NCBI GenBank assembly: GCA_963711465.1
Contig: CAVQEG010000002.1
Coordinates: forward strand, 248,001 to 312,000
Length of the DNA stretch: 64,000 nucleotides
Direction: 5' to 3'
Source of the DNA: CAVQEG01 sp963711465
Lineage (GTDB): Bacteria; Bacteroidota; Ignavibacteria; OLB7
Shown: piece after piece, positions 7,635 through 15,850 of the stretch
Layout: each line of letters starts with the position of its first letter
Numbering within the stretch: position 1 is the first letter of the stretch
Made by a program: the position numbers and the translations under genes
The notes under the pieces: model-generated
What the model saw: the letters and a program-made list of their open reading frames with translations, nothing else
Told to the model about the DNA's origin: nothing
The model's database searches: none

Positions 7635-8975
7635 ATGAGACCTGTCAGGATTCTCGTCGTCGATGACGACCGCGCGATCCGCCACACACTGCTGGCCTGC
7701 CTGGAAGCGGAAGGCCACTTGGTTACGCTTGCCGCCACGGCATCGGAGGCATTGGAGTCGGCGTCGATGGAGATGTACGACCTCGTACTGCTCGATTTGC
7801 GGCTGGGCACGCAATCGGGGCTCGATCTGATTCCGCGGCTGGTCGCCTCCAACCCGCGTTCGAGGATCATCGTCATCACGGCGCACGCATCGATCGAGAC
7901 CGCCGTCGATGCCATTCGGCGCGGAGCTGCGGACTACCTGCCGAAACCATTCGAACCCGACCAGGTCCGACTTGCGATTTCCAGAGCCGTGGAGGTGCTC
8001 GACCTGGAGCGCAACGTCTCGACACTCAGAGCCGATCTGGCCTCAACGCGCCCCCCGGCTCCTGGTTCGAGCGCAAATTCGGCAATGCAGGCGATGCTGC
8101 AGACCGCGCGCACGGTGGCCGTCACCGACGCATCGGTGCTCATCACCGGAGAGAGCGGCAGCGGGAAGGGCCTGGTCGGGCGTGCGATCCATGACTGGAG
8201 CCGGCGCCGGGAGGCACCCTTCGTCGTCGTTCACACGCCCTCGCTCTCGGCGGAACTGCTCGAAAGTGAGCTGTTCGGACACACCCGAGGTGCGTTCACC
8301 GGCGCGGTCAACACCAACGTCGGACGTGTTGCACAGGCCGAGGGCGGTACGCTGTTCCTCGATGAGATCGGCGACCTCCCTCCGGCACTGCAGCCGAAGC
8401 TCCTGCGCTTCATTCAGGACCGTGAATTCGAACGGCTTGGCGATCCGACCACGCGACGCGCCGACGTGCGCATCATCGCGGCGACGAACGTCGATCTGAG
8501 CGATCGTGTCGCCTCGGGAGCATTTCGGGAGGACCTGTACTACCGGCTCAACGTGATCGAGCTCCGCGTGCCACCGCTGCGAAACCGGCCGGAGGACATC
8601 GTCCCGTTGGCCGAAGAGCTGGTGGCGAGATTCGCGCGAAAGTACAACCGTGCGGCCCCGACAATTCCGCGCGCGACCGCCGAGGCATTGCGCACGCATG
8701 AGTGGCCAGGAAACGTTCGCGAACTTCAGAACACGATCGAACGCGTCATGATCCTGTCACAGAGTTCCGAAATCACACCACAGGAGCTCGGCTTCGCAGG
8801 GGCGGTCGGGGGCGCATCACAACCAATGGTCGGCGACCTGGTCTCGCTCGCAGATATCGAGGAGGCCCACATCCGCCGGGTCGTCGCGGCGACCGAGACG
8901 CTCGAGGAGGCCGCCCGGGTGCTCGAGATCGACCCCACCACGTTGTACCGTCGACGTCGCCAGTACGGGATCTGA
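7635..8975 (+). CDS. Sigma-54-dependent response regulator (NtrC/AlgB type), likely regulator of kdp
   Basis: A 446-residue bacterial enhancer-binding protein. The receiver domain (1-120) has D10, D11, the phospho-acceptor D54, T82 and K104. The AAA+ sigma-54 activation domain (about 145-375) has Walker A TGESGSGKG (161-169), the sigma-54 contact loop GAFTGA (209-214) and Walker B GTLFLDEIGD (starting about 228). The C-terminal Fis-type helix-turn-helix ends in LEIDPTTLYRRRRQYGI. ATG 7635 begins at the receiver domain; the longer frame from 7437 overlaps the tRNA. It sits 250 bases upstream of the kdp genes, whose leader holds a candidate sigma-54 promoter. The likely partner kinase lies at 15851-17701. 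Its control of kdp is inferred from position. Confidence 0.93.
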   Translation: MRPVRILVVDDDRAIRHTLLACLEAEGHLVTLAATASEALESASMEMYDLVLLDLRLGTQSGLDLIPRLVASNPRSRIIVITAHASIETAVDAIRRGAADYLPKPFEPDQVRLAISRAVEVLDLERNVSTLRADLASTRPPAPGSSANSAMQAMLQTARTVAVTDASVLITGESGSGKGLVGRAIHDWSRRREAPFVVVHTPSLSAELLESELFGHTRGAFTGAVNTNVGRVAQAEGGTLFLDEIGDLPPALQPKLLRFIQDREFERLGDPTTRRADVRIIAATNVDLSDRVASGAFREDLYYRLNVIELRVPPLRNRPEDIVPLAEELVARFARKYNRAAPTIPRATAEALRTHEWPGNVRELQNTIERVMILSQSSEITPQELGFAGAVGGASQPMVGDLVSLADIEEAHIRRVVAATETLEEAARVLEIDPTTLYRRRRQYGI

Positions 8976-9046
8976 GCTTCCCGGCCGCGCCGCCGAACGG
9001 CCGCCTCGCCGCAGTGCGATTGTTTCACCCCGACACCTGCATTTCA

Positions 9047-9070
9047 CCCGATCGCGTCTGCCGGATCGGG
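9047..9070. promoter_or_regulatory. Inverted repeat upstream of kdp, candidate activator site
   Basis: CCCGATC (9047-9053) and GATCGGG (9064-9070) form a perfect 7-bp inverted repeat with a 10-base spacer. It is centred about 90 bases upstream of the candidate -24 element, a normal distance for an enhancer-binding protein. It may be the binding site of the NtrC-type regulator encoded just upstream (inference). Confidence 0.4.
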
Positions 9071-9146
9071 CGAACTGCCCGCCGCTGCTCCCACGCGCAA
9101 CCACCAATTCCCCACAATTTCGCCTCAATTCAACGGTTTCGTCGAC

Positions 9147-9162
9147 TGGCACACTCGTTGAC
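9147..9162 (+). promoter_or_regulatory. Candidate sigma-54 (-24/-12) promoter of the kdp operon
   Basis: TGGCAC (9147-9152), five bases, then TTGAC (9158-9162). This matches the -24/-12 layout TGGCAC-N5-TTGC with one change in the -12 GC pair (GA instead). It lies 66 bases before the first small gene of the kdp set, in the gap directly downstream of a sigma-54 activator gene. No competing sigma-70-like element was obvious. Confidence 0.5.
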
Positions 9163-9227
9163 AACGGGACCGACGACGGGCGCATGTAGTGCCTCCTCAT
9201 CGATCAAACGACCCGCCCGGAATCGCC

Positions 9228-9311
9228 ATGATGAACCTGTTGATGCTTCTGGTCGCCGCAATCGTGTTCGCGCTGCTGTTCGCGTTCACGGCTGCCTGTG
9301 ATCGACTTTGA
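9228..9311 (+). CDS. 27-residue membrane peptide at the head of the kdp operon
   Basis: A single hydrophobic helix (LLMLLVAAIVFALLFAF) followed by TAACDRL and a stop. Very small single-span peptides ending in a CDRL/CERL-like motif commonly precede kdpF in other kdp operons, from my recollection of such loci. Position and the ending TAACDRL support a real gene. Start ATG 9228 (a second ATG is at 9231). The same motif AATCGCC lies directly before both this start and the kdpF start. Role unknown; possibly a Kdp complex accessory. Confidence 0.65.
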   Translation: MMNLLMLLVAAIVFALLFAFTAACDRL

Positions 9312-9327
9312 CCCGACACGAATCGCC

Positions 9328-9408
9328 ATGGGAATCCTGATCGTCGTCCTTCTGTTGCTGTGCTTCGCATACCTGGTGTATGCGATTCTGCGGCCCGACA
9401 GATTCTGA
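9328..9408 (+). CDS. kdpF: Potassium-transporting ATPase small subunit KdpF
   Basis: A 26-residue single-span peptide, MGILIVVLLLLCFAYLVYAI then LRPDRF. The ending L-x-P-[ED]-[RK]-F is the KdpF signature, and the position directly before kdpA confirms it. KdpF is a lipid-like stabiliser of the KdpFABC complex in the inner membrane. Sixteen to twenty bases separate it from its neighbours, consistent with one operon. Confidence 0.9.
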   Translation: MGILIVVLLLLCFAYLVYAILRPDRF

Positions 9409-9426
9409 ACCGAATCCCGCTACGGA

Positions 9427-11121
9427 ATGATCATCGACATCTTCATACCGACCGTCATCATCGGGGGAACGATTCTGCTGTCGTGGCCGCTTGGACGGTA
9501 CATGACGTGGGCAATGGCGCCGGAGCACCCGGGCAGGCGGCGGCTCACATACGAACGCGTCATGCGGCGTCTGTTCGGCCGACTGGTCGATGAAGAACAG
9601 GACTGGAGGCGATACGTTGTCTCGATGCTGAGCTTCAGCATCGTCATGTTCGCATGGGTCTTCCTGGTGCACCTCATCCAGCCCTCCGTACCATTTCTCA
9701 ACCCCGATGGAAAGGGTGCGGTCGCAGCGGATCTGATCTTCAACACGTCTGCCTCGTTCACCAGCAACACGAATCTCCAGCACTACTCCGGCGAGGTGTC
9801 GCTGAGCTACTTCACGCAGCTCTTTGGGTTGATGTGGCTGCAGTTCGTCTCGGCCGCGACCGGAATCGCGGCACTTGCGGCTCTGGCCCGAGGGCTCGCG
9901 GGGAAGGCCAAGCTGGGGAACTTCTTCGGCGACCTCCACCGCGCGACCTTCCTCATTCTTCTGCCGTTGTCCACCGTCGTCGCGGTAGTGCTCGTGCTTG
10001 GTGGCGTGGTGATGACGCTTCAGGGGGCGGCAATCGCTCACACGCTCGAGGGGACCGTGCAGACGATCGCGCGCGGGCCGGTGGCGGCATTCGTGGCGAT
10101 CAAGCAGCTCGGGACAAATGGCGGCGGATTCTTCGGACCCAATTCCACCCATCCGTTCGAGAACCCATCGTTCTGGACCAACCTGATCGAGAACGTCTGC
10201 ATCGTGTTGATTCCGATGGCGTGCGTCTGGATGGTGGGCCGGATCACCGCTCGGATGAAGCACGCTGGAGTGATTTTCGGCGTGATGCTGCTGCTGTACC
10301 TGGTGCTCATCGTTGCGGGTGCCCTCACCGAGGCGCGGCCGACGGCGGCATTCGCCGGACTCCCGGTCGACCATCACGCGATGAATCTCGAGGGAAAGGA
10401 ACTGCGGTTCGGTCCGACGGCGGGCGCCACGTGGGCGGTGAGCACGACGGTGACGTCGAACGGATCGGTCGACGCGATGCATGACAGTCTCAACCCGCTC
10501 ACCGGTCTGATCCCGATGATCGGGATGTGGCTCAACTGCATCTTCGGCGGCGTGGGCGTCGGCTACATCAACATGTTCATCTACGTCATCGTCGCGGTGT
10601 TCCTCGCCGGCATGATGGTAGGTCGCACGCCGGAGTATCTGGGCAAGAAGGTCGAGGCCCGGGAGATGAAGCTGGCGGTCATCGCCCTGCTTGCGCACCC
10701 GCTGTTCATCCTGGGTGGCACCGCACTGTTTGCGGTCACGACGTGGGGGCTGACGACACTCCACAATCCGGGGAGCCACGGGCTGTCGGAGATCCTGTAT
10801 GAATTTTCATCGGCCACTGCCAACAACGGATCGGGCTTCGAGGGTCTGGGTGACGGCACGATTCCGTGGAACCTGTTCACCGGCGTGATCATGCTGCTGG
10901 CCCGCTTCATTCCGATCATCGCGCCTCTGGCGATCGTCGGTTCGCTCGCGTCGAAGCGACCGACGCCGGAGACCAGCGGGACGTTTCGCACCGACACCTG
11001 GACCTTCGGCCTCGTTCTGATTTCGACCATCGCGGTCGTCGGCGCATTGCTCTTCCTCCCCGCCGCCGTACTGGGACCCGTTGCCGAGCATCTCTCGAGC
11101 GCGACGGGCATTGCGCGTTAG
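9427..11121 (+). CDS. kdpA: Potassium-transporting ATPase subunit A (K+ channel-like subunit)
   Basis: KdpA binds and passes K+ in the high-affinity KdpFABC pump; it belongs to the superfamily of K+ transporters. The 564-residue polytopic protein shows the four pore-loop filter regions: TSNTN (112-116), TNGGGFFG (230-237), GGVGVG (374-379) and NNGSGF (466-471). Length equals the family norm of about 560. ATG 9427 gives the expected N-terminus with the first membrane helix at residues 3-20. It lies in the kdpF-A-B-C order with short gaps. Confidence 0.98.
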   Translation: MIIDIFIPTVIIGGTILLSWPLGRYMTWAMAPEHPGRRRLTYERVMRRLFGRLVDEEQDWRRYVVSMLSFSIVMFAWVFLVHLIQPSVPFLNPDGKGAVAADLIFNTSASFTSNTNLQHYSGEVSLSYFTQLFGLMWLQFVSAATGIAALAALARGLAGKAKLGNFFGDLHRATFLILLPLSTVVAVVLVLGGVVMTLQGAAIAHTLEGTVQTIARGPVAAFVAIKQLGTNGGGFFGPNSTHPFENPSFWTNLIENVCIVLIPMACVWMVGRITARMKHAGVIFGVMLLLYLVLIVAGALTEARPTAAFAGLPVDHHAMNLEGKELRFGPTAGATWAVSTTVTSNGSVDAMHDSLNPLTGLIPMIGMWLNCIFGGVGVGYINMFIYVIVAVFLAGMMVGRTPEYLGKKVEAREMKLAVIALLAHPLFILGGTALFAVTTWGLTTLHNPGSHGLSEILYEFSSATANNGSGFEGLGDGTIPWNLFTGVIMLLARFIPIIAPLAIVGSLASKRPTPETSGTFRTDTWTFGLVLISTIAVVGALLFLPAAVLGPVAEHLSSATGIAR

Positions 11122-11150
11122 GCGACTCACGTTCCCGACTGGATTCCAGC

Positions 11151-13259
11151 ATGCCAATGCATTCCACCCCTGTCGATCCGCAGCCGAACGCCGCCTCGAC
11201 GTCCACGTCGCTGAAGCTGCGGCGCCGTCGTTCCCGCCGCACCGGACTGTTCGATCCCTCACTGGTGCGCGCCGCGTTCACCCAGGCGTTCTTCATGCTC
11301 AACCCGCGGCACATGGCCCGTAACCCGGTGATGGCAACGGCGGAGCTCGGCGCGCTGATCACGTCGCTGGTTACCGTCCAGAGCATCTTCACCGGCGAAG
11401 GCGACATCACGTTCTATTTGCTGGTGACACTGATCCTGTGGTTCACGGTGCTGTTCGCAAACTTCGCCGAAGCGCTTGCCGAGGCCCGCGGCAAGGCGCA
11501 GGCGGACTCACTGCGACAGACCCGCCAGGACACACTTGCGCGACGCATCGTCGGCGACGAACTCCAGGAGATTTCCTCGGACGCATTGACGCTCGGCGAC
11601 GTGGTGATCGTCCGTGCAGGCGAGGTGATCCCTGCCGACGGTGAGGTGATCGAGGGAATCGCGAGCGTGGACGAAAGCGCCATCACCGGCGAGTCCGCTC
11701 CGGTCGTGCGCGAAGCCGGTGGCGACCGCTCGGGCGTCACCGGCGGCACGCGTGTACTCTCCGACTGGATACGAGTCGAGATCACCGCAGCGCCTGGTGA
11801 GAGCTTTCTGGACCGCATGATCGCGCTGGTCGAGGGAGCGCAGCGTCAGAAGACCCCGAACGAGATCGCTCTGACGCTCGTGCTCTCCGGCTTCACGCTC
11901 GCCTTCCTCATCGTCACAGTCACGCTGTTCCCGCTCGGTCGATACTTCAATGTGACGATCGATACCCCCACGCTGGTTGCGCTTCTGGTCTGTCTGATCC
12001 CGACGACGATCGGCGCGCTGCTTCCAGCGATCGGGATCGCCGGCATGGACCGGGCGCTCTCACGCAACCTTCTGGCAAAGAGCGGCAAGGCAGTCGAGCT
12101 GGCCGGAGACGTCGACACACTCCTGCTCGACAAGACGGGAACGATCACGCTGGGAAACCGCCAGGCGCATGCATTCCTGCCGGTCGGCGGTGTCCGCGAG
12201 GCGGAGCTCGTCGAAGCCGCCGTCGTCACCTCCCTCGGCGACACGACGCCCGAGGGTCGATCCATCGTCGCGCTCGGTAGCGAGCGTTTGCAGTCCGGGA
12301 CGCCGAACGAGCCGAAGGGAGCGGTGCTCGTCCCCTTCTCAGCCGAACGCCGCATGAGCGGCGTCGATCTTCCGGACGGTCGGAGACTCCGGAAGGGGGC
12401 GCCGGACACCATGCGGAAATTCGTCCTCGAGCAGGGCGGGGCGCTCCCGGACGACGTCGAGACGCTCGTTGGCCGGGTCGCGGGAACCGGGGGGACGCCG
12501 ATCATGGTTGCCGATGGTGGCCGCGTGCTGGGGGTCGTTGCACTGGAGGATACGCTCAAGCCCGGCATCCGCGAGCGCTTCATGCGGCTGCGAGCCATGG
12601 GTCTGCGCATCGTCATGGTCACCGGCGACAATCCAATCACTGCCGGCGCGATCGCCGAGCAGGCGGGCGTCGACGACTTCATCGCCGAGGCCACACCGGA
12701 GGACAAGCTCGCCTACATACGTCGGGAACAGGAGGGCGGTCGACTCGTGGCGATGATGGGCGACGGCACCAACGACGCGCCGGCGCTCGCACAGGCCGAT
12801 CTCGGCGTGGCAATGAACGCGGGGACCCAGGCGGCGAAGGAGGCGGCGAACATGGTCGATCTGGATTCCGATCCGACGAAGCTCATCGAAGTGATCGAGA
12901 TCGGGAAGCAACTGCTGATGACGCGCGGTGCCCTCACCACGTTCTCCATCGCAAACGACGTCGCCAAGTACTTCGCGATCGTCCCTGCAATCTTCGTCGT
13001 GGCGCTTCCCCACCTCGCACCGCTGAACATCATGGGACTGGGTACGCCGCACAGCGCGATCCTCTCGGCAACGATCTTCAACGCCGTGGTGATCCCGATG
13101 CTGATCCCGATCGCGCTCCGAGGCGTCAAGTACCGGGCCGTCGGCGCCAGTTCGCTTCTGCGCTTCAATCTGTTCGTCTACGGCTTCGGCGGCGTGGTCG
13201 TGCCGTTCGTCGGCATCAAACTCATCGACATGCTGCTCGCGCTTCTCGGCGTGGCTTGA
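11151..13259 (+). CDS. kdpB: Potassium-transporting P-type ATPase subunit B
   Basis: The ATP-hydrolysing subunit of KdpFABC, a type IA P-type ATPase of 702 residues. Motifs: TGES (179-182, actuator domain, with the serine whose phosphorylation inhibits the E. coli pump), the phosphorylated Asp327 in DKTGTIT, and the hinge motif GDGTNDAPAL. Membrane helices lie on both sides of the cytoplasmic domains, ending with a group after DVAKYFAI. ATG 11151 was selected; the open frame extends back into kdpA. The first 32 residues are a basic, Ser-rich N-terminal extension. Confidence 0.98.
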   Translation: MPMHSTPVDPQPNAASTSTSLKLRRRRSRRTGLFDPSLVRAAFTQAFFMLNPRHMARNPVMATAELGALITSLVTVQSIFTGEGDITFYLLVTLILWFTVLFANFAEALAEARGKAQADSLRQTRQDTLARRIVGDELQEISSDALTLGDVVIVRAGEVIPADGEVIEGIASVDESAITGESAPVVREAGGDRSGVTGGTRVLSDWIRVEITAAPGESFLDRMIALVEGAQRQKTPNEIALTLVLSGFTLAFLIVTVTLFPLGRYFNVTIDTPTLVALLVCLIPTTIGALLPAIGIAGMDRALSRNLLAKSGKAVELAGDVDTLLLDKTGTITLGNRQAHAFLPVGGVREAELVEAAVVTSLGDTTPEGRSIVALGSERLQSGTPNEPKGAVLVPFSAERRMSGVDLPDGRRLRKGAPDTMRKFVLEQGGALPDDVETLVGRVAGTGGTPIMVADGGRVLGVVALEDTLKPGIRERFMRLRAMGLRIVMVTGDNPITAGAIAEQAGVDDFIAEATPEDKLAYIRREQEGGRLVAMMGDGTNDAPALAQADLGVAMNAGTQAAKEAANMVDLDSDPTKLIEVIEIGKQLLMTRGALTTFSIANDVAKYFAIVPAIFVVALPHLAPLNIMGLGTPHSAILSATIFNAVVIPMLIPIALRGVKYRAVGASSLLRFNLFVYGFGGVVVPFVGIKLIDMLLALLGVA

Positions 13260-13292
13260 CGGATCCAACGCGCTGCTCGTGGCGCAACCGAC

Positions 13293-13871
13293 ATGAACCA
13301 GTTCACGACATCGATACGAATGTGGCTTGCGACGCTCGTGGCCTGTTGCGTCGTCTATCCGGCGTTGATCCTCGGCGTCGGACAGCTTGCCGTCCCCGAT
13401 CGCGCGAACGGCAGCCTCGTCGTTGTCGGCGATCGTGTCGTCGGCTCCGAACTGCTGGCGCAGTCGTTCAGCGACCCGAAATACTTCTGGCCTCGTCCGT
13501 CCGCGGTGGATTACGACGCCTCGGCGGCCGGTGGAAGCAATCTTTCGGCGACGAACCCGAAGCTGAGAGAACGGGCCCAGGGAACGCTGCGGCGGCTGGG
13601 AGCGGTCTCCACGCTTCCGATTCCTGCGGATCTGGTTTCGGCCTCGGGTTCCGGCCTCGACCCCGACATCACACTGGCGTCGGCGCTTCTGCAAGTCCCC
13701 CGAATTGCACGCACACGCGGCATCTCTCCGCCGACGCTTGCCGAATTCGTGCGTTCCCATGCGCGGTACACTGCCGGCGTTGCCATCGGCAACCAGCTCG
13801 TCCGCGTGCTGCCGCTGAACGTCGCGCTCGACTCCGCCTGGTCGTCACCGACGCTGCCGACCGGAGACTGA
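13293..13871 (+). CDS. kdpC: Potassium-transporting ATPase subunit C
   Basis: KdpC is the single-span accessory subunit of KdpFABC. The 192-residue protein has one N-terminal membrane segment (about residues 9-30), then conserved family stretches: GSELLAQSF, FWPRPSAVDYD, SNLSATNPKL, ASGSGLDPDI and a C-terminal LNVALDSAW. These match KdpC closely, including the FxxRPSA..Y motif. It follows kdpB by 33 bases and precedes the KdpD-like gene by 26 bases. Confidence 0.97.
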   Translation: MNQFTTSIRMWLATLVACCVVYPALILGVGQLAVPDRANGSLVVVGDRVVGSELLAQSFSDPKYFWPRPSAVDYDASAAGGSNLSATNPKLRERAQGTLRRLGAVSTLPIPADLVSASGSGLDPDITLASALLQVPRIARTRGISPPTLAEFVRSHARYTAGVAIGNQLVRVLPLNVALDSAWSSPTLPTGD

Positions 13872-13897
13872 ATCATGCATTGCCGAGAGCGTCTGCC

Positions 13898-15712
13898 ATG
13901 AACGACCAGTCCGACATCGGCGGTATGACGCAGTCCGGATCGGATCGGGCCGAGAATTTTCTGCGTCTGATCGAGCGCTCCCGGCGCGGACGTCTGAAGG
14001 TCTACCTCGGCTACGGACCGGGTGTGGGCAAGACCTATCGCATGCTGCAGGAGGCCCACGCACTCGCAGAGCGCGGAATCGACGTCGTCATCGGTTACGT
14101 CGAAAACCATGAACGAAGCGAAACCCAGCGCCTCGTCAAGGGGCTCGAAACGGTCCCTCCACGCAGCGTGCTGTACCGTGGGATCGACCTCCTTGAAATG
14201 GACATCGATGCGGTAATCGAGCGCAACGCGACGGTTACGCTCGTCGATGAACTCGCCCACACGAACGCACCCGGCAGCCGCAACGAGAAGCGCTACCAGG
14301 ATGTGCTTGAGCTGCTCGACAAGGGCATGCACGTGATCACGACCCTCAACGTCCAGCACCTCGAGAGTCTCTTCGACACCGTCCACCGTCTCATCGGCGT
14401 CAACGTCAATGAGCGGCTTCCCGACTGGGTGCTGGAGGAAGCGGACGAGGTGGTGAACGTCGATCTGTCGACCGAGGACCTGCAGCAACGGATGCAATCC
14501 GGCAAGGTCTACCCGAGCGACCGCGTCGACGCATCGCTGCGCAATTTCTTTCAACGGGAGAATCTCGAGCATCTGCGCAACCTCACCCTGCGACAGATCG
14601 CCTCCCACATCGAGGGTAGAAGCAGATCCGATCCACTCAGCCCGACCGTCAGCGCGCCGGATCAGGTGGTCGTCTGCCTCTCGTCCCGCGGACCCGACAG
14701 CCCGACCCTGTTGCGATACGGATCGCGGCTGGCGGGTCGACTCAACAGAACGTGGTATGCGCTGTATGTCCAGACGCCGTCGGAGGAGTCGCAGCGGGTC
14801 GACGCGGAAACGCAACGGCACATCTCCGATACACTCGCTCTGGCACATCGACTCGGAGCGACCGTGATGTGGCGAAAGGGCGATGACGTTCCAGCGACCA
14901 TTCTACGATTCGCCAATGAGTACGGCATCGGCCATGTCGTGATCGGCCGGCCCACGCCGGCCCCGTTCCTCCGACGACTCATCGGGCAGAAACCAATCGT
15001 CGACCGATTGATCGACCACGCCGACGGCAAGGTGATCGTCGTGGTCGATACGATGAGCGCTCGGACGCCGTCGGCGCCGAAGCGCCCCCCTTCCGGCGAC
15101 GCCTCGGGCACCATATCGGCACCGTCTCACCGGAGGTCGCCAACGGCGTCCATGCACGAGTCCGATTCCCAGTTCGAGGACGCTGCGCCGGCCGCGACGA
15201 TCGCTGAGCTTCCGGCGTCACCTGCCCCGGCGCCACCCGGCGATATCCGCATCAGCAAATTCATCGAACCGGGCCGCATCATCGTGTGGCACGAACCGGT
15301 CACGTCGAAGCAGGCAATCAGCCAACTGATGACGAGGATGATTCTGTCGGAACCGGACCTCGGGTATGGCGAGACGCTCAGAGCGATAGAGGCACGGGAA
15401 GCAGAAGGATCGACATTCCTCGACGCCGGAATCGCGGTACCGCATGCCCGTGTCCACGGGCTCCAGCAGCCGATGTTCGGGCTTGGACTTCCACGTGCCG
15501 GCGTCATCGACCGCGACACAGCTTCACCGATTTCGATGGTGTGGCTGTACCTGATCCCGGAGATCGGCTTCGCCGGGTTCATGCCATCGGGCCAACTCAC
15601 ACGGATGTTCCGAAGCCCCGAATTCATGCGTCAGATTGCCGGCGCCGACGTACCTGCCGACGTCTTCGCAGCGATTCAGGAATGGGAGGACCGCAACCTC
15701 ACACCGGGCTGA
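13898..15712 (+). CDS. KdpD N-terminal/USP protein fused to a PTS EIIA domain, no kinase
   Basis: A 604-residue soluble protein. Residues 20-240 are the KdpD N-terminal domain: Walker A GPGVGKT (40-46), VDELAHTNAPGSRNEKR (116-132) and NVQHLESL (151-158). Residues 254-385 form the universal-stress-like domain of KdpD. A Pro/Ser/Ala-rich linker (about 386-448) leads to a PTS EIIA (fructose/Ntr-type) domain at 450-604, with GIAVPHARVHGL carrying the predicted phospho-histidine His516. The four membrane helices and the HisKA/HATPase part of normal KdpD are absent. Stand-alone KdpD N-termini are known in Anabaena and Deinococcus, and E. coli EIIA-Ntr binds KdpD. Fusion of the two looks like a sensor that joins K+ and phosphotransfer signals (inference). 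ATG 13898 fits the domain start. Confidence 0.93.
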   Translation: MNDQSDIGGMTQSGSDRAENFLRLIERSRRGRLKVYLGYGPGVGKTYRMLQEAHALAERGIDVVIGYVENHERSETQRLVKGLETVPPRSVLYRGIDLLEMDIDAVIERNATVTLVDELAHTNAPGSRNEKRYQDVLELLDKGMHVITTLNVQHLESLFDTVHRLIGVNVNERLPDWVLEEADEVVNVDLSTEDLQQRMQSGKVYPSDRVDASLRNFFQRENLEHLRNLTLRQIASHIEGRSRSDPLSPTVSAPDQVVVCLSSRGPDSPTLLRYGSRLAGRLNRTWYALYVQTPSEESQRVDAETQRHISDTLALAHRLGATVMWRKGDDVPATILRFANEYGIGHVVIGRPTPAPFLRRLIGQKPIVDRLIDHADGKVIVVVDTMSARTPSAPKRPPSGDASGTISAPSHRRSPTASMHESDSQFEDAAPAATIAELPASPAPAPPGDIRISKFIEPGRIIVWHEPVTSKQAISQLMTRMILSEPDLGYGETLRAIEAREAEGSTFLDAGIAVPHARVHGLQQPMFGLGLPRAGVIDRDTASPISMVWLYLIPEIGFAGFMPSGQLTRMFRSPEFMRQIAGADVPADVFAAIQEWEDRNLTPG

Positions 15713-15850
15713 GCTACGTCGCCGTTCCCCTTCCGCAGACCCCTCATTCATCCGAACGCCGCAACGAGAACCCCCGGATGCCAACCGGCACGGTAACCGC
15801 AACCACGGGGCGAACACACCTCGCGCGGAACCCGCACAGACAGCAGTTGC

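Noticed and set aside
9286..10779. A 497-codon minus-strand open frame antisense to kdpA
   Set aside because: Highly charged His/Asp/Arg composition, no recognisable fold, and it lies inside a conserved kdp gene.
12339..13760. A 473-codon minus-strand open frame antisense to kdpB and kdpC
   Set aside because: It mirrors conserved kdpB codons; composition is non-protein-like.
13511..14848. A 445-codon minus-strand open frame antisense to the KdpD-EIIA gene
   Set aside because: Antisense shadow of strongly conserved KdpD motifs; no signal of its own.
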